From: Boudabousia marimammalium
GTDB lineage: Bacteria > Actinomycetota > Actinomycetes > Actinomycetales > Actinomycetaceae
Reading direction: 5' to 3'
Length of the DNA: 64,000 bases
NCBI RefSeq assembly: GCF_001936115.1
Contig: NZ_MPDM01000005.1
Coordinates: forward strand, 1 to 64,000
The position numbers and the translations under genes are program-made. The notes beneath the pieces were generated by a model. It was not told where the DNA came from. It saw only the letters and a program-made list of their open reading frames with translations, and did not search any database. The stretch's first letter is position 1, and the number at the start of each line of letters is the position of its first letter. Below are positions 25,029-34,246 of this stretch, in pieces.

Positions 25029-26020
25029 TGAAGAAAACTCTTTCCGCCGCGGAAGCCGCGGATCTTGAATCCGCGCTACCGGCACAGAAAAAACCTCCTT
25101 TCGCTCCTGAAGATCCGGCTTTTGAATCCCGCCGGGTGTGGAAGAATCGCGTCGCCTACACGCTAGTTACGGTCGCTTTCTTGCTGGCGATGTTGCCGCT
25201 GATTTCCATGCTGTTGTCAGCGATTATCAGAGGCAGCAAGATTCTGAGCCTAGATTTCTTCAGCTACTCCATGAACGGGGTCTTCGGTCAGTCCACTTTG
25301 GGCGGCGCCTACCATGCGATTTTGGGTACTCTGCTGGTGACTTTGGGGGCGACAGTTATTTCTGTCCCAATTGGTTTAGCAACCGCCGTCTACTTGACTG
25401 AGTACGCGGATGAGAATGGCCGCCTCGCGACAATCACTCGCGCTCTGGTTGATGTGATGACTGGTATTCCGTCGATTGTGGCGGGCCTTTTTGCTCTGGC
25501 TTTCTTCACCTTGGTGATGGGGCCGGCCTATATTTCTGGTTTCAGAGGCTCCGTGGCGCTCTCCATTTTGATGATTCCGACGGTGGTTCGTTCCTGTGAG
25601 GAGATGCTCCGCCTGGTGCCGCATGAGCTGCGGGAGGCGTCATACTCCCTCGGCGTGCCCAAATGGTTAACCATCGTGAAGGTGGTTTTGCGGACCGCGG
25701 CGGCGGGTATCACCACTTCCGTAATGCTGGCGATTGCCCGCGTAATTGGTGAAACGGCGCCCCTGCTGGTGACGGTAGGTGCGACTGATCGCATCAACGG
25801 CAATCTTTTCGATGGCCGCATGTCGACCTTGCCGGTGTACATCTATAACTCTTATACCGCGGTCGATATGCCTTGCGCCGAGGGGGCGTTGAACTGTTCC
25901 CCCACTATTCACGCCGATCGAGCATGGGCGGCAGCCTTGACTTTGATTGCGATTGTCATGATTTTGAACCTGGTGGCCCGCTGGATTGCTGTGAAGCTGG
26001 CGCCGAAGGGGCAGAACTGA
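25028..26020 (+). CDS. pstA: Phosphate ABC transporter permease PstA
   Basis: 330 residues with six membrane segments. Coupling loop REASYSLGVPKWLTIVKVVL and ARVIGETAPLL match PstA. Overlaps pstC by one base (TAATG), so translation is coupled. A roughly 45-residue cytoplasmic N-terminus precedes the first helix. Confidence 0.96.
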   Translation: MKKTLSAAEAADLESALPAQKKPPFAPEDPAFESRRVWKNRVAYTLVTVAFLLAMLPLISMLLSAIIRGSKILSLDFFSYSMNGVFGQSTLGGAYHAILGTLLVTLGATVISVPIGLATAVYLTEYADENGRLATITRALVDVMTGIPSIVAGLFALAFFTLVMGPAYISGFRGSVALSILMIPTVVRSCEEMLRLVPHELREASYSLGVPKWLTIVKVVLRTAAAGITTSVMLAIARVIGETAPLLVTVGATDRINGNLFDGRMSTLPVYIYNSYTAVDMPCAEGALNCSPTIHADRAWAAALTLIAIVMILNLVARWIAVKLAPKGQN

Positions 26021-26085
26021 TGAGCCATAAAGTCCTGCCCCATTATGAACTTGAAAAATAATGTCCTTGAAGGAGAACCCCACCA

Positions 26086-26859
26086 GTGCTGATTGAAGTT
26101 GAAAACGAGAACATTTTCTACGGTGATTTCCTTGCCGTAAAGGGTGTCAATATGCAGATTCGGGCGAATACGATTACCGCCCTGATTGGCCCGTCCGGTT
26201 GCGGCAAGTCTACTTTCTTGCGCACCCTGAACCGGATGCATGAGGTAATCCCGGGGGCTCGCGTTGAGGGTGAGGTCAAGGTCGAGGGCGTAAATATCTA
26301 CGACCGCGGAATTGATCCGGTGCAGGTGCGTCGTAAGATTGGCATGGTTTTCCAGCGTCCTAACCCGTTCCCCACTATGTCGATTGCGGACAATGTGCTG
26401 GCTGGCGTGAAGTTGAACCGTCGGCGCATGTCTAAGTCCGATCAGGAAGCCTTGGTGGAAGAGTCCCTGCGGGGCGCTAACTTGTGGAATGAAGTGAAGG
26501 ATCGTTTGGATGTTCCCGGTTCTGCGCTTTCAGGTGGGCAGCAGCAGCGCCTGTGTATTGCCCGCACCATTGCGGTGAAGCCGGAAATCATTTTGATGGA
26601 TGAGCCTTGCTCAGCTTTGGATCCGATCTCCACTTTGGCGATCGAGGATTTGATGGCCACTTTGAAGAGCGACTACACGATCGTGATTGTGACCCATAAT
26701 ATGCAGCAGGCCGCCCGGGTTTCAGATATGACTGGCTTCTTTAACCTAGAGGCGCAGGGTCAGCCGGGACAGTTGGTAGAGATGAATGAGACTGCGAAGA
26801 TCTTTGAGAATCCCGATCAGAAAGCGACGGAAGATTACATTTCTGGTCGTTTCGGCTAA
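26086..26859 (+). CDS. pstB: Phosphate ABC transporter ATPase PstB
   Basis: 257 residues. Walker [11 protein letters not shown]-loop [11 protein letters not shown] (typical of PstB), ABC signature [16 protein letters not shown], Walker [14 protein letters not shown] and H-loop VTHNM are all intact. GTG start with AAGGAG upstream. Hydrolyses ATP to drive PstCA. Last gene of the operon; a UUCG-capped hairpin follows. Confidence 0.97.
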   Translation: MLIEVENENIFYGDFLAVKGVNMQIRANTITALIGPSGCGKSTFLRTLNRMHEVIPGARVEGEVKVEGVNIYDRGIDPVQVRRKIGMVFQRPNPFPTMSIADNVLAGVKLNRRRMSKSDQEALVEESLRGANLWNEVKDRLDVPGSALSGGQQQRLCIARTIAVKPEIILMDEPCSALDPISTLAIEDLMATLKSDYTIVIVTHNMQQAARVSDMTGFFNLEAQGQPGQLVEMNETAKIFENPDQKATEDYISGRFG

Positions 26860-26863
26860 ATAG

Positions 26864-26881
26864 GGTGTCACATGTGACACC
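26864..26881. promoter_or_regulatory. Perfect 18-bp palindrome after pstB
   Basis: GGTGTCACATGTGACACC, an uninterrupted palindrome 5 bp after the pstB stop and about 110 bp before the next start. It lacks a loop and T-tract, so a dimeric regulator site for the EamA gene is more likely than a terminator. Confidence 0.45.
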
Positions 26882-26946
26882 GGCTGGTTCCGCACGCATT
26901 TGACTGATGAACTAGACTGGTGAATACGGCACATATTTATAAGGCA

Positions 26947-26970
26947 GCCCGCACTTCGGTGTGGGTTGTT
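26947..26970 (+). terminator. Terminator of the pst operon
   Basis: GCCCGCAC, TTCG tetraloop, GTGTGGGT, then TGTTTGCC. It lies just before the ribosome site of the EamA gene. Confidence 0.55.
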
Positions 26971-26988
26971 TGCCTTAGGAGGTGAAGG

Positions 26989-28113
26989 TTGACAGCGGTA
27001 AATTCGGTACGTCAAGCCCGCTTGTGGACTGCTGAGCGTTTTGCTCGGCGATCGAAGCTCATAGCGTTTTTGGCGATAGTGCTACTTTGCATGGTTTGGG
27101 GGTCAACCTTCCCCATGACGAAGGGATTACTGGACCGGATTACCCCAGTCAACTATCTAGCTGTCCGTTTCACTTTGGCGTTCATTGTGGGTGCCTTAAT
27201 CTTCTGGAAACGGCTGGTAGCTATGAGTGGCCGCCAGTGGTTCTATGGTTTCAGTTTGGGATTCATGTTCAGCCTCGGTCAGGCTCTGAACACGGTCGGT
27301 TTGCAGTATGTGGATGCTTCCGTGTCTGGTTTTATCACCGTCATGTACATCGTTTTCACGCCCATTTTGGTGTGGATACTGTTCCGTCTCAAAATTGATC
27401 CTTTCGACTGGGTGGCTGTGGTCTTAGCGGTTGTTGGTTTAGGGATTTTGTCCCTCACGGGCGGCAACCTAGAGTTCGGCCTTGGTGAGCTATTAACTTT
27501 GGGCTCCGCTTTAGCTTTCGCTTTCCATATTGTGATGATGTCGCGCTGGGCAGTCCGGGCTGATCCGGTCAGTTTGAGTATTGTTCAGATGGGTGTGCTG
27601 GGGGCCGTATTTAGTGTCATTAGCGCCGGACAAGGCTTTCAGCTACCTGTTTTGGTGACTGACTGGATGGCTTTGTTTTACATGGCTGTGGTCGCTGGCT
27701 TGATGGCTATGATTATTCAAACTTGGGCGCAGCAGCGGCTGTCTGCCACCTCGGTGGCTTTGACTTTCTCTTTGGAGCCGGTCTTTGCTTCGGTTTTCGC
27801 CATTATGATTTGGGGAGAGCCTTTGACATCCAGCCTAATCTGGGGAGGCTTGCTGATTTTGCTGGCCATGCAGGTTTCTGCGCTGGGGAGCAAGTACTTG
27901 GAGCGTCGTCGCGCTATGACTTACGCGGAGAGTGTCCTGCCGGAGACTTCCGCGGGCCTGTCTCAGGCTTTCCAGGATGTTTTCGAGGGCGGTTTGCCGA
28001 CTGCTGTGATTGAGGACGAAGACCTACTAGAAGGCGACGCGATTGCTCAGTCGATGGAAGGTATGGACAATCCTGCGCCGGACCGTTCCATCATGTCGCC
28101 ACCTTCCGCTTAA
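26989..28113 (+). CDS. EamA/DMT-family transporter
   Basis: 374 residues with about ten membrane helices in two EamA repeats. The first repeat carries VWGSTFPMTKGLLDR, and the second ends in the EPVFASVFAIMIWGEPLT motif typical of the family. Members export metabolites or amino acids; the substrate is not predictable. The TTG start is chosen because AGGAGG lies 6 bp upstream. The C-terminal 70 residues after the last helix are acidic and hydrophilic. Confidence 0.9.
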   Translation: MTAVNSVRQARLWTAERFARRSKLIAFLAIVLLCMVWGSTFPMTKGLLDRITPVNYLAVRFTLAFIVGALIFWKRLVAMSGRQWFYGFSLGFMFSLGQALNTVGLQYVDASVSGFITVMYIVFTPILVWILFRLKIDPFDWVAVVLAVVGLGILSLTGGNLEFGLGELLTLGSALAFAFHIVMMSRWAVRADPVSLSIVQMGVLGAVFSVISAGQGFQLPVLVTDWMALFYMAVVAGLMAMIIQTWAQQRLSATSVALTFSLEPVFASVFAIMIWGEPLTSSLIWGGLLILLAMQVSALGSKYLERRRAMTYAESVLPETSAGLSQAFQDVFEGGLPTAVIEDEDLLEGDAIAQSMEGMDNPAPDRSIMSPPSA

Positions 28114-28233
28114 CGCTCCGATCGACCGGTTAGGAGCTGGTTCCCGTGTTGAACCGTCTTCTCTTTTCTGCGCAGATTCCTTGATACGTCTGGCCGCTGA
28201 TACGTCCGCCACCTAATTGTTCTCAATCTGCAG

Positions 28234-28276
28234 CTAGGCTCCACTCTCGGCTTTTCCCAGCCAGAGTGGAGCCTAG
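28234..28276 (+). terminator. Terminator between convergent EamA and metal-permease genes
   Basis: A 14-bp perfect stem (28234-28247 with 28263-28276), followed by GTTTATATT on the plus strand. It lies between two convergent genes. Confidence 0.7.
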
Positions 28277-28298
28277 GTTTATATTGGGCTGCTTCGAA

Positions 28299-29192
28299 TT
28301 AGATTCTAGCGAGGCCGCGACGCGTTTTAATCCAGGAGATCCCAGCCGGCAACAGATACCCGATAGCGCTCAAGATGGCGATCATGCCGCCGGTGGAGAG
28401 GTTCATGACGACACCCAACATCAGGCCGATGAGGGCGCAGATGATGGCCCAAATGGGGGCAACCCACAGCAGCGTGCGAGCTTCTGGAATTAGCCGTGCC
28501 ATACCGGCAGCCGGGCCGGCAATCAGGCCGATCGCTAGGACGGAACCGACGGCTGGGAGACAAACTACCACGGTAACGCCGATGAGTAGGTAGATGGCGG
28601 CGTCGACCAGCCACAGGTTTCCCCCTCGGGCCTGGAAACCCACCTCGTCAAAGCAGGCAGCTACGATTTGGCGGCCCATGGTGAAGGCAACTAAAGCTGC
28701 TACCACGAGGGCGGAACCGGACCAGATGATGTCCATCCCGTTTACGTTCAGCAGCTTGCCGGTCAGGAAGGATGCTACTTTCAGTGGCAGCGGAGCGAAC
28801 CATTTCGCGAGGAAGTATCCCAGCGCAAACCCGAAAGTCAGGAGGACGCCGGAGACAGCCTCGGGGGATTGCCCGGGAACTTTCTGCAGGCGACCCATGC
28901 CCCAAGCCATGGGGATACAGGCGAGGGTGGCGCCAATGAAAATGGCGAGGGTGAGGGCTCGCGGATTGTTAGCCAGCTCTGCACCGAAAACGCCTGCGCC
29001 GACAAGCACGACGCCGATGATGGCGCCGGGGAAGGTGGCGTGGGTGAGTGCCTGAGTGAAGAAGACACGGCGACGGAGAATCGCTAGTACGCCCACCACT
29101 CCGCAAAGACCTGCGACCAGAATGGTTTCCACCAGGGGAAGCTCTAGCAGCATGAGTTTGCTGACTAGGCTTGCTGAATCCATGTATCTCAT
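28299..29192 (-). CDS. Metal ABC transporter permease (second)
   Basis: 297 residues, seven or eight membrane helices, ABC-3 (ZnuB/MntB/TroCD) family: the front VLAILRRRVFFTQALTHATF and the helix VGSVLAIGLIAGPAA are characteristic. It overlaps the preceding permease gene by 4 bp (ATGA). With the other permease it forms a heterodimeric channel, as in TroCD-type Mn/Zn/Fe importers. Last gene of the operon. Confidence 0.92.
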   Translation of the reverse strand: MRYMDSASLVSKLMLLELPLVETILVAGLCGVVGVLAILRRRVFFTQALTHATFPGAIIGVVLVGAGVFGAELANNPRALTLAIFIGATLACIPMAWGMGRLQKVPGQSPEAVSGVLLTFGFALGYFLAKWFAPLPLKVASFLTGKLLNVNGMDIIWSGSALVVAALVAFTMGRQIVAACFDEVGFQARGGNLWLVDAAIYLLIGVTVVVCLPAVGSVLAIGLIAGPAAGMARLIPEARTLLWVAPIWAIICALIGLMLGVVMNLSTGGMIAILSAIGYLLPAGISWIKTRRGLARI

Positions 29193-30181
29193 CGGGCAAC
29201 CTCAATCTTCACGGCGGAGTTGTCGACGGTTTCTTCCTCGTGGGCGGCTACCGCATGCTCACGTACTTCTGGGCGAATCTTGTACAGGATGGGACGCACA
29301 GCGACCAGAATCAGGTAGATGGCAACCAGGGTAAGGATGGAGCCAGCCTGCGGTGAGATCGGCTGGTCCACGGCTACGGCAATCACTGCCATGCCAATGT
29401 ATCCGCCGATTATCGCAACCACTGTAGCGATAATCGTCATGGAGCGCACGGAACGGCCAATCAGACGGCCGGAGGCGCCGGGGATAATCAGGTAGCCGAT
29501 AACTAGCAGCGCGCCGACCGCGGTAGCGGCAGCGACAACCACTAGGCCAACGGCCAGGTTCAGGGCGATATCCAGCCAGAAAATGGAGACGCCTTGGGCG
29601 GCCACCCCAACCGGGTCAAAAGCGCGGGCCACCTGGCGACGCCACGTGGTGGCGGCCAGGAGGATGGCCAGCAGACAGACCGCGAAAGCGGGGGCAAGGT
29701 CGGCGTCAGTTACCGCTAGAAGACGCCCGAAGAGGAGAGATTCCAGCTGTCCGGACATGTCTCGGTGGTAGGTCACCATGACAATACCAATCCCGAAAAA
29801 GGCGGTGAGGACGACCGCGGTGGCGGTTTCCATGCTGGCGACCGATTGCCCCAGCAGGGTGAGGCCGAGGGTGACTAGGAGTGCCACAAAGAGCGCTCCC
29901 GGGATGATGCCTTCGATGCCGCCAAGGTACACGAAGCCGCCCACAATGCCGGGGAAGACGGAGTGAACCATGGCTTCAGCGGAGAACTCTAGGGAGCGCA
30001 GGTTGACTAGGGTGCCGACCACGCCGGCCACAATGCCCAGCATCATGAGCAGCACGAAGGGCCGGAAGAGGAAGGGCATGTCCGCGATTTTGAACATCAG
30101 GGGATTGCCCACCAGTAAAAGGCGGAGAAATTCCACGCCGTTCGCGAAGGAATCAGTAACGGAAGTGAAGAATTCAGTCAC
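29189..30181 (-). CDS. Metal ABC transporter permease (first)
   Basis: About 330 residues, ABC-3 family with MVHSVFPGIVGGFV and ATAVGALLVIGYLIIPGA as family landmarks. I place the start at GTG 30181 because GGAG lies 8 bp upstream and it begins 4 bp after the ATPase stop; a TTG at 30202 would overlap the ATPase gene. A hydrophilic His/Glu-containing C-terminus (AVAAHEEETVDN) lies in the cytoplasm. Confidence 0.92.
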   Translation of the reverse strand: MTEFFTSVTDSFANGVEFLRLLLVGNPLMFKIADMPFLFRPFVLLMMLGIVAGVVGTLVNLRSLEFSAEAMVHSVFPGIVGGFVYLGGIEGIIPGALFVALLVTLGLTLLGQSVASMETATAVVLTAFFGIGIVMVTYHRDMSGQLESLLFGRLLAVTDADLAPAFAVCLLAILLAATTWRRQVARAFDPVGVAAQGVSIFWLDIALNLAVGLVVVAAATAVGALLVIGYLIIPGASGRLIGRSVRSMTIIATVVAIIGGYIGMAVIAVAVDQPISPQAGSILTLVAIYLILVAVRPILYKIRPEVREHAVAAHEEETVDNSAVKIEVAR

Positions 30182-30185
30182 AAGA

Positions 30186-30989
30186 TCACTCCGACTTTGC
30201 AATCAGGTTGGCGCCCTGGTCGGGCAGGCCACCGAAAGCTTTGCGTAGGTTAGGTTCGGTTAGGGTTTTGTCGCGCGGCCCGAAAGCAATCTGTTCACCG
30301 GCGACCAGCAGGACTTTTTCACAAACCGCGTGGGCGAGGTCCATGTCGTGGGTGGAGACGATAATGGCGACGCCGGCTGCTTTCAGGTTTTCGATTGCCT
30401 CTAGCAGGGCTTGCCGGTTGGGCTGGTCAAGGCCGTTGAAAGGCTCATCGAGCAGTAGGATGTGGGGGTTTCCGACGGTGGCGCGGGCGAGGAGGACGCG
30501 CTGTTGCTGGCCACCGGAGAGGGTGCCGAAGCGTAGTCCGGCACGGTCTGCCATGCCGACGCGCTCTAGTGCTTCCATCACTTTCTGACGCTTGGTGCGG
30601 GCTGACTGCCACCAGCGCAGCTGATTGTAGATACCCATTTCCACTACGGTGCGAACAGTCACCGGGAAGGTGGGGTCAATATCAGCTAGCTGGGGGACAT
30701 AACCGATTAGTTGGCGGGCGGTTTTCAAGTCATCGGAGCCCAGTAGTTTTAGGTTTCCTTCGGAGACTGTGATGAGACTGAGGATGCCGCGCAGTAGGGT
30801 GGTCTTGCCGGAGCCGTTGGGGCCAATTAGTGCTAGGGCTTCGCCGGGCATGACGGCACCGGTGATGTGGCTGAGAGCGGGAGGTCCACCGTAGGTGAAG
30901 GCTGCATCTTGGAACTCAAGTGCGGGACCGTACTGGTTTTCGCCGCGGTGGTCGGTTAAAGGGGCGTTACTGTCCGCGGTGATATTCAT
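30186..30989 (-). CDS. Metal ABC transporter ATPase
   Basis: 267 residues. Walker A GPNGSGKTT, signature [14 protein letters not shown], Walker B ILLLDEPFNGLD and H-loop STHDM are intact. Typical of ZnuC/MntA/TroB ATPases. Ribosome site AAGGAG 6 bp upstream. Powers the two permeases encoded downstream. Confidence 0.95.
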   Translation of the reverse strand: MNITADSNAPLTDHRGENQYGPALEFQDAAFTYGGPPALSHITGAVMPGEALALIGPNGSGKTTLLRGILSLITVSEGNLKLLGSDDLKTARQLIGYVPQLADIDPTFPVTVRTVVEMGIYNQLRWWQSARTKRQKVMEALERVGMADRAGLRFGTLSGGQQQRVLLARATVGNPHILLLDEPFNGLDQPNRQALLEAIENLKAAGVAIIVSTHDMDLAHAVCEKVLLVAGEQIAFGPRDKTLTEPNLRKAFGGLPDQGANLIAKSE

Positions 30990-31041
30990 TAGGTCTCCTT
31001 AAAGGATGTTGGAAATCATTGTAGTTAAGCTGAAAATTTCA

Positions 31042-31078
31042 CTAGCTCCGTTCTGCCTATCTGACAGAACGGAGCTAG
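31042..31078 (-). terminator. Intercistronic hairpin between metal-binding-protein and ATPase genes
   Basis: A perfect 14-bp stem (31042-31055 with 31065-31078). On the minus strand it follows the binding-protein gene and is trailed by GAAATTTTC. Probably a partial terminator that keeps binding-protein mRNA in excess over the membrane components. Confidence 0.65.
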
Positions 31079-31145
31079 CTGTGGTTAAACCGTTGATAGG
31101 TGTGCAAATCTTGAACTAGATTTCGCGTTTACCCTATCAGTCGGA

Positions 31146-32297
31146 TCAGTTACGGTCGAAGCTCTTGATGGACTCGGGGAGGTCAGCAATCTTGCCTTCC
31201 CAAGCGGTGGTCAATGACTTCACGTTATGAATGATGGAACCGATGTAGGTTTCGCCAGCGGAGCCTACCGGGCCGAGGGAGTCACCGTAAAGGGCGTCAT
31301 CGGCGTTGACCAGCTTCACGTTAGCTTCCTTAGCCAGCTTCTGTACGTTCTTGTCAGAGTTGGAGTTCTCAGCGAAGACTGCGATAGCGCCGGAGTCCTT
31401 AATCTTCTGAACGGTCTCAGCCAAGTGGTCAGCGGAAGCTTCGCCAAGGTCGGAGAAGTCCGGAATAGCGGAACCCATAAACTTGATGTCGTAACGGTTA
31501 GAGAAGTAACCGAAAGCGTCGTGTGAGGTGAACAGAACGCGCTTTTCGGCGGGGACTGAATCCAAGGTGGCTTTAGCCCAAGCGTCGAGGTCGTCAACGC
31601 GCTTGCCAAAGATTTCCACAGCCTGATCGTAAGCGTCTTTATGCTCCGGGTCGGCGGCAGCGAAAGCGGCGCCGATGTTCACGACCTGAATCTTGGCGTT
31701 AGCGGGGGAGGTCCATACGTGCGGATCAAAGGTGAACTCGGGGTCTTCGCCGTCTTCACCGGGGAAGGGCCACTTCTCAACTTTCACCTTTTCGGGGCCG
31801 TCCACAACCTCTAGCTTGTCGCCGGCTGCGCCGAAACCGGCACCCTTGTCGCCGGAGGTAACAATAATCTTGCCGGAGAAGCCAGAGGCGTCAATGGCCT
31901 TGTCGAGGAAGTGCTCCAAGTCAACACCGGACACTAGCATTAGCTTGGAAGCTGCCAAGTCCTGCATCTGCTGGTTGGTCATTTCGTGCTCGTGAGCGGA
32001 AGCGTTGGGGGCCAAGAGGCAGCTCAACTTAATGAGGGCCTTGTTCTTGGGGTCAACGGTCTTGACGGTCTTGCCGTCAGCGCCGGTCTTTTCGAGTCCG
32101 ACGATGCCGTCGGAGCCTTCAGCGATCTGGGTGACGTAGTCACAAATCTGGGTAGTAGTAGCGGTGACTGCTAGGGGAGCCATCTCCATTGCGGGGGACT
32201 CGGTGGTGCCACCGGTTTTGTTGTTAGTGTCTGCGGAGCATGCGGCCATGCTGAGTGACAGTGCCACGCAGCCAGCGATTGCAACAATCTTCTTCAA
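31146..32297 (-). CDS. Metal ABC transporter substrate-binding lipoprotein
   Basis: 383 residues. Signal peptide with lipobox SMAAC. Cluster A-I fold with metal-ligand candidates in AHEHEMTNQQ, FDPHVWTSP and TSHDAFGYF, as in ZnuA/MntC/TroA proteins. TTG start chosen because AGGA sits about 6 bp upstream. It lacks the long His-rich loop seen in many zinc-specific ZnuA proteins, and the operon has a DtxR-type box, which favours manganese or iron over zinc; this is inference. Confidence 0.92.
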   Translation of the reverse strand: MKKIVAIAGCVALSLSMAACSADTNNKTGGTTESPAMEMAPLAVTATTTQICDYVTQIAEGSDGIVGLEKTGADGKTVKTVDPKNKALIKLSCLLAPNASAHEHEMTNQQMQDLAASKLMLVSGVDLEHFLDKAIDASGFSGKIIVTSGDKGAGFGAAGDKLEVVDGPEKVKVEKWPFPGEDGEDPEFTFDPHVWTSPANAKIQVVNIGAAFAAADPEHKDAYDQAVEIFGKRVDDLDAWAKATLDSVPAEKRVLFTSHDAFGYFSNRYDIKFMGSAIPDFSDLGEASADHLAETVQKIKDSGAIAVFAENSNSDKNVQKLAKEANVKLVNADDALYGDSLGPVGSAGETYIGSIIHNVKSLTTAWEGKIADLPESIKSFDRN

Positions 32298-32330
32298 TTT
32301 ATTTCCTACTTTCTCTCAACCAAGCTTCAG

Positions 32331-32350
32331 CTAGGTAAGCATTACCTAAC
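32331..32350 (-). promoter_or_regulatory. DtxR/IdeR/MntR-type operator before the metal importer operon
   Basis: A perfect 7-3-7 inverted repeat, TAGGTAAGCATTACCTA (32332-32348), close to the DtxR-family consensus TTAGGTTAGCCTAACCTAA. It lies about 35-50 bp upstream of the binding-protein start. Predicted effect: repression when Mn(II) or Fe(II) is plentiful. Confidence 0.65.
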
Positions 32351-32543
32351 TAAGGTTGCTAGAACTGTTATATCAAAACTCATTCTCAGTTGAGAAACCG
32401 AAAGTCGAATCTGTTAGTGAATCTTTATACTGTGATGTGACCTTGTTCGCTATTAGGGTGTTGACCACGGACTTTGTAACTATAAAATTCCGGTTCCTGC
32501 CCGTTAGAATAGGAACGTTGACCAATATTTAGAAAGGGATCAA

Positions 32544-33281
32544 ATGACCTACACGCTAGTACTGCTCCGCCATGGGCAGAGTGAGTGGAATGCCAAGAAC
32601 CTGTTCACCGGATGGGTGGATGTTCCGCTCTCTGACCAGGGCCGCGAAGAAGCTTCTCACGGTGGCGAACTGCTGAAGGAAGCCGGGGTGCTACCCGATA
32701 AGCTCTACACCTCGCTACTGCGTCGCGCCATTATGACTGCGAACCTTGCTCTGGACGCTGCTGACCGCCACTGGATTCCGGTGGAGCGCAACTGGCGTCT
32801 GAATGAGCGTCACTACGGCGCTTTGCAGGGCAAGAACAAGAAGGAAATCCGTGACGAGTATGGTGAAGAGAAATTCATGGAATGGCGTCGCTCCTACGAC
32901 GTGCCGCCGCCCGCTATTGAGGCCGGTTCCGAATTCTCTCAAGATTCTGACCCGCGCTACGCTGGTGAGCCGATTCCTGCCACCGAATGCTTGAAGGACG
33001 TGCTGGAGCGTCTGCTGCCTTACTGGAACGAAGTTATCGTCCCCGATATTAAGACCGGCAAGACCATTATGATTGCTGCGCACGGCAACTCCCTGCGTGC
33101 CATCGTCAAGCACCTCGACGGCATCTCTGATGATGAGATTGCCGGCCTCAACATCCCCACCGGCATTCCGTTGGTGTATGAGCTGGACGAAGATCTCAAG
33201 CCCATCACCAAGGGTGGCCGCTACCTGGATCCGGCAGCTGCTGAAGCCGCCATCAAGGCTGTCGCCTCACAGGGCAAGTAG
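32544..33281 (+). CDS. gpmA: 2,3-bisphosphoglycerate-dependent phosphoglycerate mutase
   Basis: 245 residues. Interconverts 3- and 2-phosphoglycerate in glycolysis. The phospho-accepting His10 is in [10 protein letters not shown], with [10 protein letters not shown] and the second catalytic histidine in [12 protein letters not shown]. Ribosome site AAAGGG upstream of the ATG. Monocistronic. Confidence 0.97.
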   Translation: MTYTLVLLRHGQSEWNAKNLFTGWVDVPLSDQGREEASHGGELLKEAGVLPDKLYTSLLRRAIMTANLALDAADRHWIPVERNWRLNERHYGALQGKNKKEIRDEYGEEKFMEWRRSYDVPPPAIEAGSEFSQDSDPRYAGEPIPATECLKDVLERLLPYWNEVIVPDIKTGKTIMIAAHGNSLRAIVKHLDGISDDEIAGLNIPTGIPLVYELDEDLKPITKGGRYLDPAAAEAAIKAVASQGK

Positions 33282-33319
33282 GGTCTGAGCCTCAACTGAG
33301 GTTGCCTCCCATAATTGTT

Positions 33320-33357
33320 AATGTGGGCGGGTTCCCCAACTGGAACCCGCCCACATT
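33320..33357. terminator. Bidirectional terminator between gpmA and phoU
   Basis: A perfect 16-bp stem (33320-33335 with 33342-33357), followed by CTTGTCTG on the plus strand. It lies between convergent gpmA and phoU. Confidence 0.8.
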
Positions 33358-33378
33358 CTTGTCTGTTCAGGACAGAAT

Positions 33379-34047
33379 TTAGATTTCAATATCCTCATTG
33401 TGATGAGTAATCAGGTCGCCGCGCACAATATAGAGCATCCGGCCAGCCGCCTTCGCCGCGTGATCACCCAAGCGCTCAAGGAAGCGGGCCAGCAAGGTAG
33501 CGTTCACAATCTGCTGACGGGTCATCTCCACCTCAGGGTCTGCCACTAGGCGACGGACCCGCTGATTGTATTCATCAATCTCATCATCGCCATCTATAAT
33601 CGCTGCGACCAGGCTCATGTCCTGTTCGTTCAGCAATTTCTCCAATAGCTCCACAGAATCACAAACCTTATCGGCCATCTCATTCAACACTGACTGGATC
33701 GGTTCAGGTGTTGGTGGCTCCGGATAGGAACTGCGGGCCACCTGAGCCACATGGGTTGCTAGATCGCCCATCCGTTCCAGTGCTTGAGAAAACTTCATCG
33801 CGCCGGTAATCAGGCGCAAATCAGAAGCAACCGGTGCCTGCAGAGCGAGCATGGACAGGGTGGTTGACTCCACCATGTCGGCGAGGTCGTCAATCCGATC
33901 ATCTGCATCAATGGTCTGCTCAGCTAACATTAGGTCAGTTTCCTTCATGGCTGAGCGTGCCCTCTTGGTCGCCCTCGAAACGTAGCGAATCATCCGGTCC
34001 AGGTTATCCCTGAGATGATCAAGATCTTGTTTGTATGCATCGCGCAT
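33379..34047 (-). CDS. phoU: Phosphate transport regulator PhoU
   Basis: 222 residues forming two PhoU three-helix repeats. Metal-binding/family motifs AMKFSQALERMGDLA and ARFLERLGDHAAKAAGRM are intact. PhoU damps Pst uptake and SenX3-RegX3 signalling when phosphate is sufficient. I use the ATG at 34047 (MRDAYKQDLDHL, the usual family start) rather than a TTG at 34068. Divergent from senX3. Confidence 0.94.
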   Translation of the reverse strand: MRDAYKQDLDHLRDNLDRMIRYVSRATKRARSAMKETDLMLAEQTIDADDRIDDLADMVESTTLSMLALQAPVASDLRLITGAMKFSQALERMGDLATHVAQVARSSYPEPPTPEPIQSVLNEMADKVCDSVELLEKLLNEQDMSLVAAIIDGDDEIDEYNQRVRRLVADPEVEMTRQQIVNATLLARFLERLGDHAAKAAGRMLYIVRGDLITHHNEDIEI

Positions 34048-34122
34048 AAGCCAGAACGCGCCTTTCAATAGTGGTGAAAACGATACTGCAAAATCGACTT
34101 GCAGATTCCTTTACAGACAACA

Positions 34123-34180
34123 GTTAAACAAAGTTGTTTGAACGACAATACACCGTTAAATGAACGGCAGGTTAACATTT
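34123..34180. promoter_or_regulatory. Candidate RegX3-box cluster between phoU and senX3
   Basis: GTTAAAC at 34123, GTTAAAT at 34155 and GTTAACA at 34171 resemble the GTTAACC repeats before pstS. Placed in the phoU-senX3 divergent promoter, they suggest autoregulation. The spacing is irregular, so this is tentative. Confidence 0.4.
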
Positions 34181-34246
34181 ACGCCAATTCCGAAGATAAA
34201 CGCATCTGGGCGCTACAAAGTCCCGGATCATTAGTACGCTAGGACC

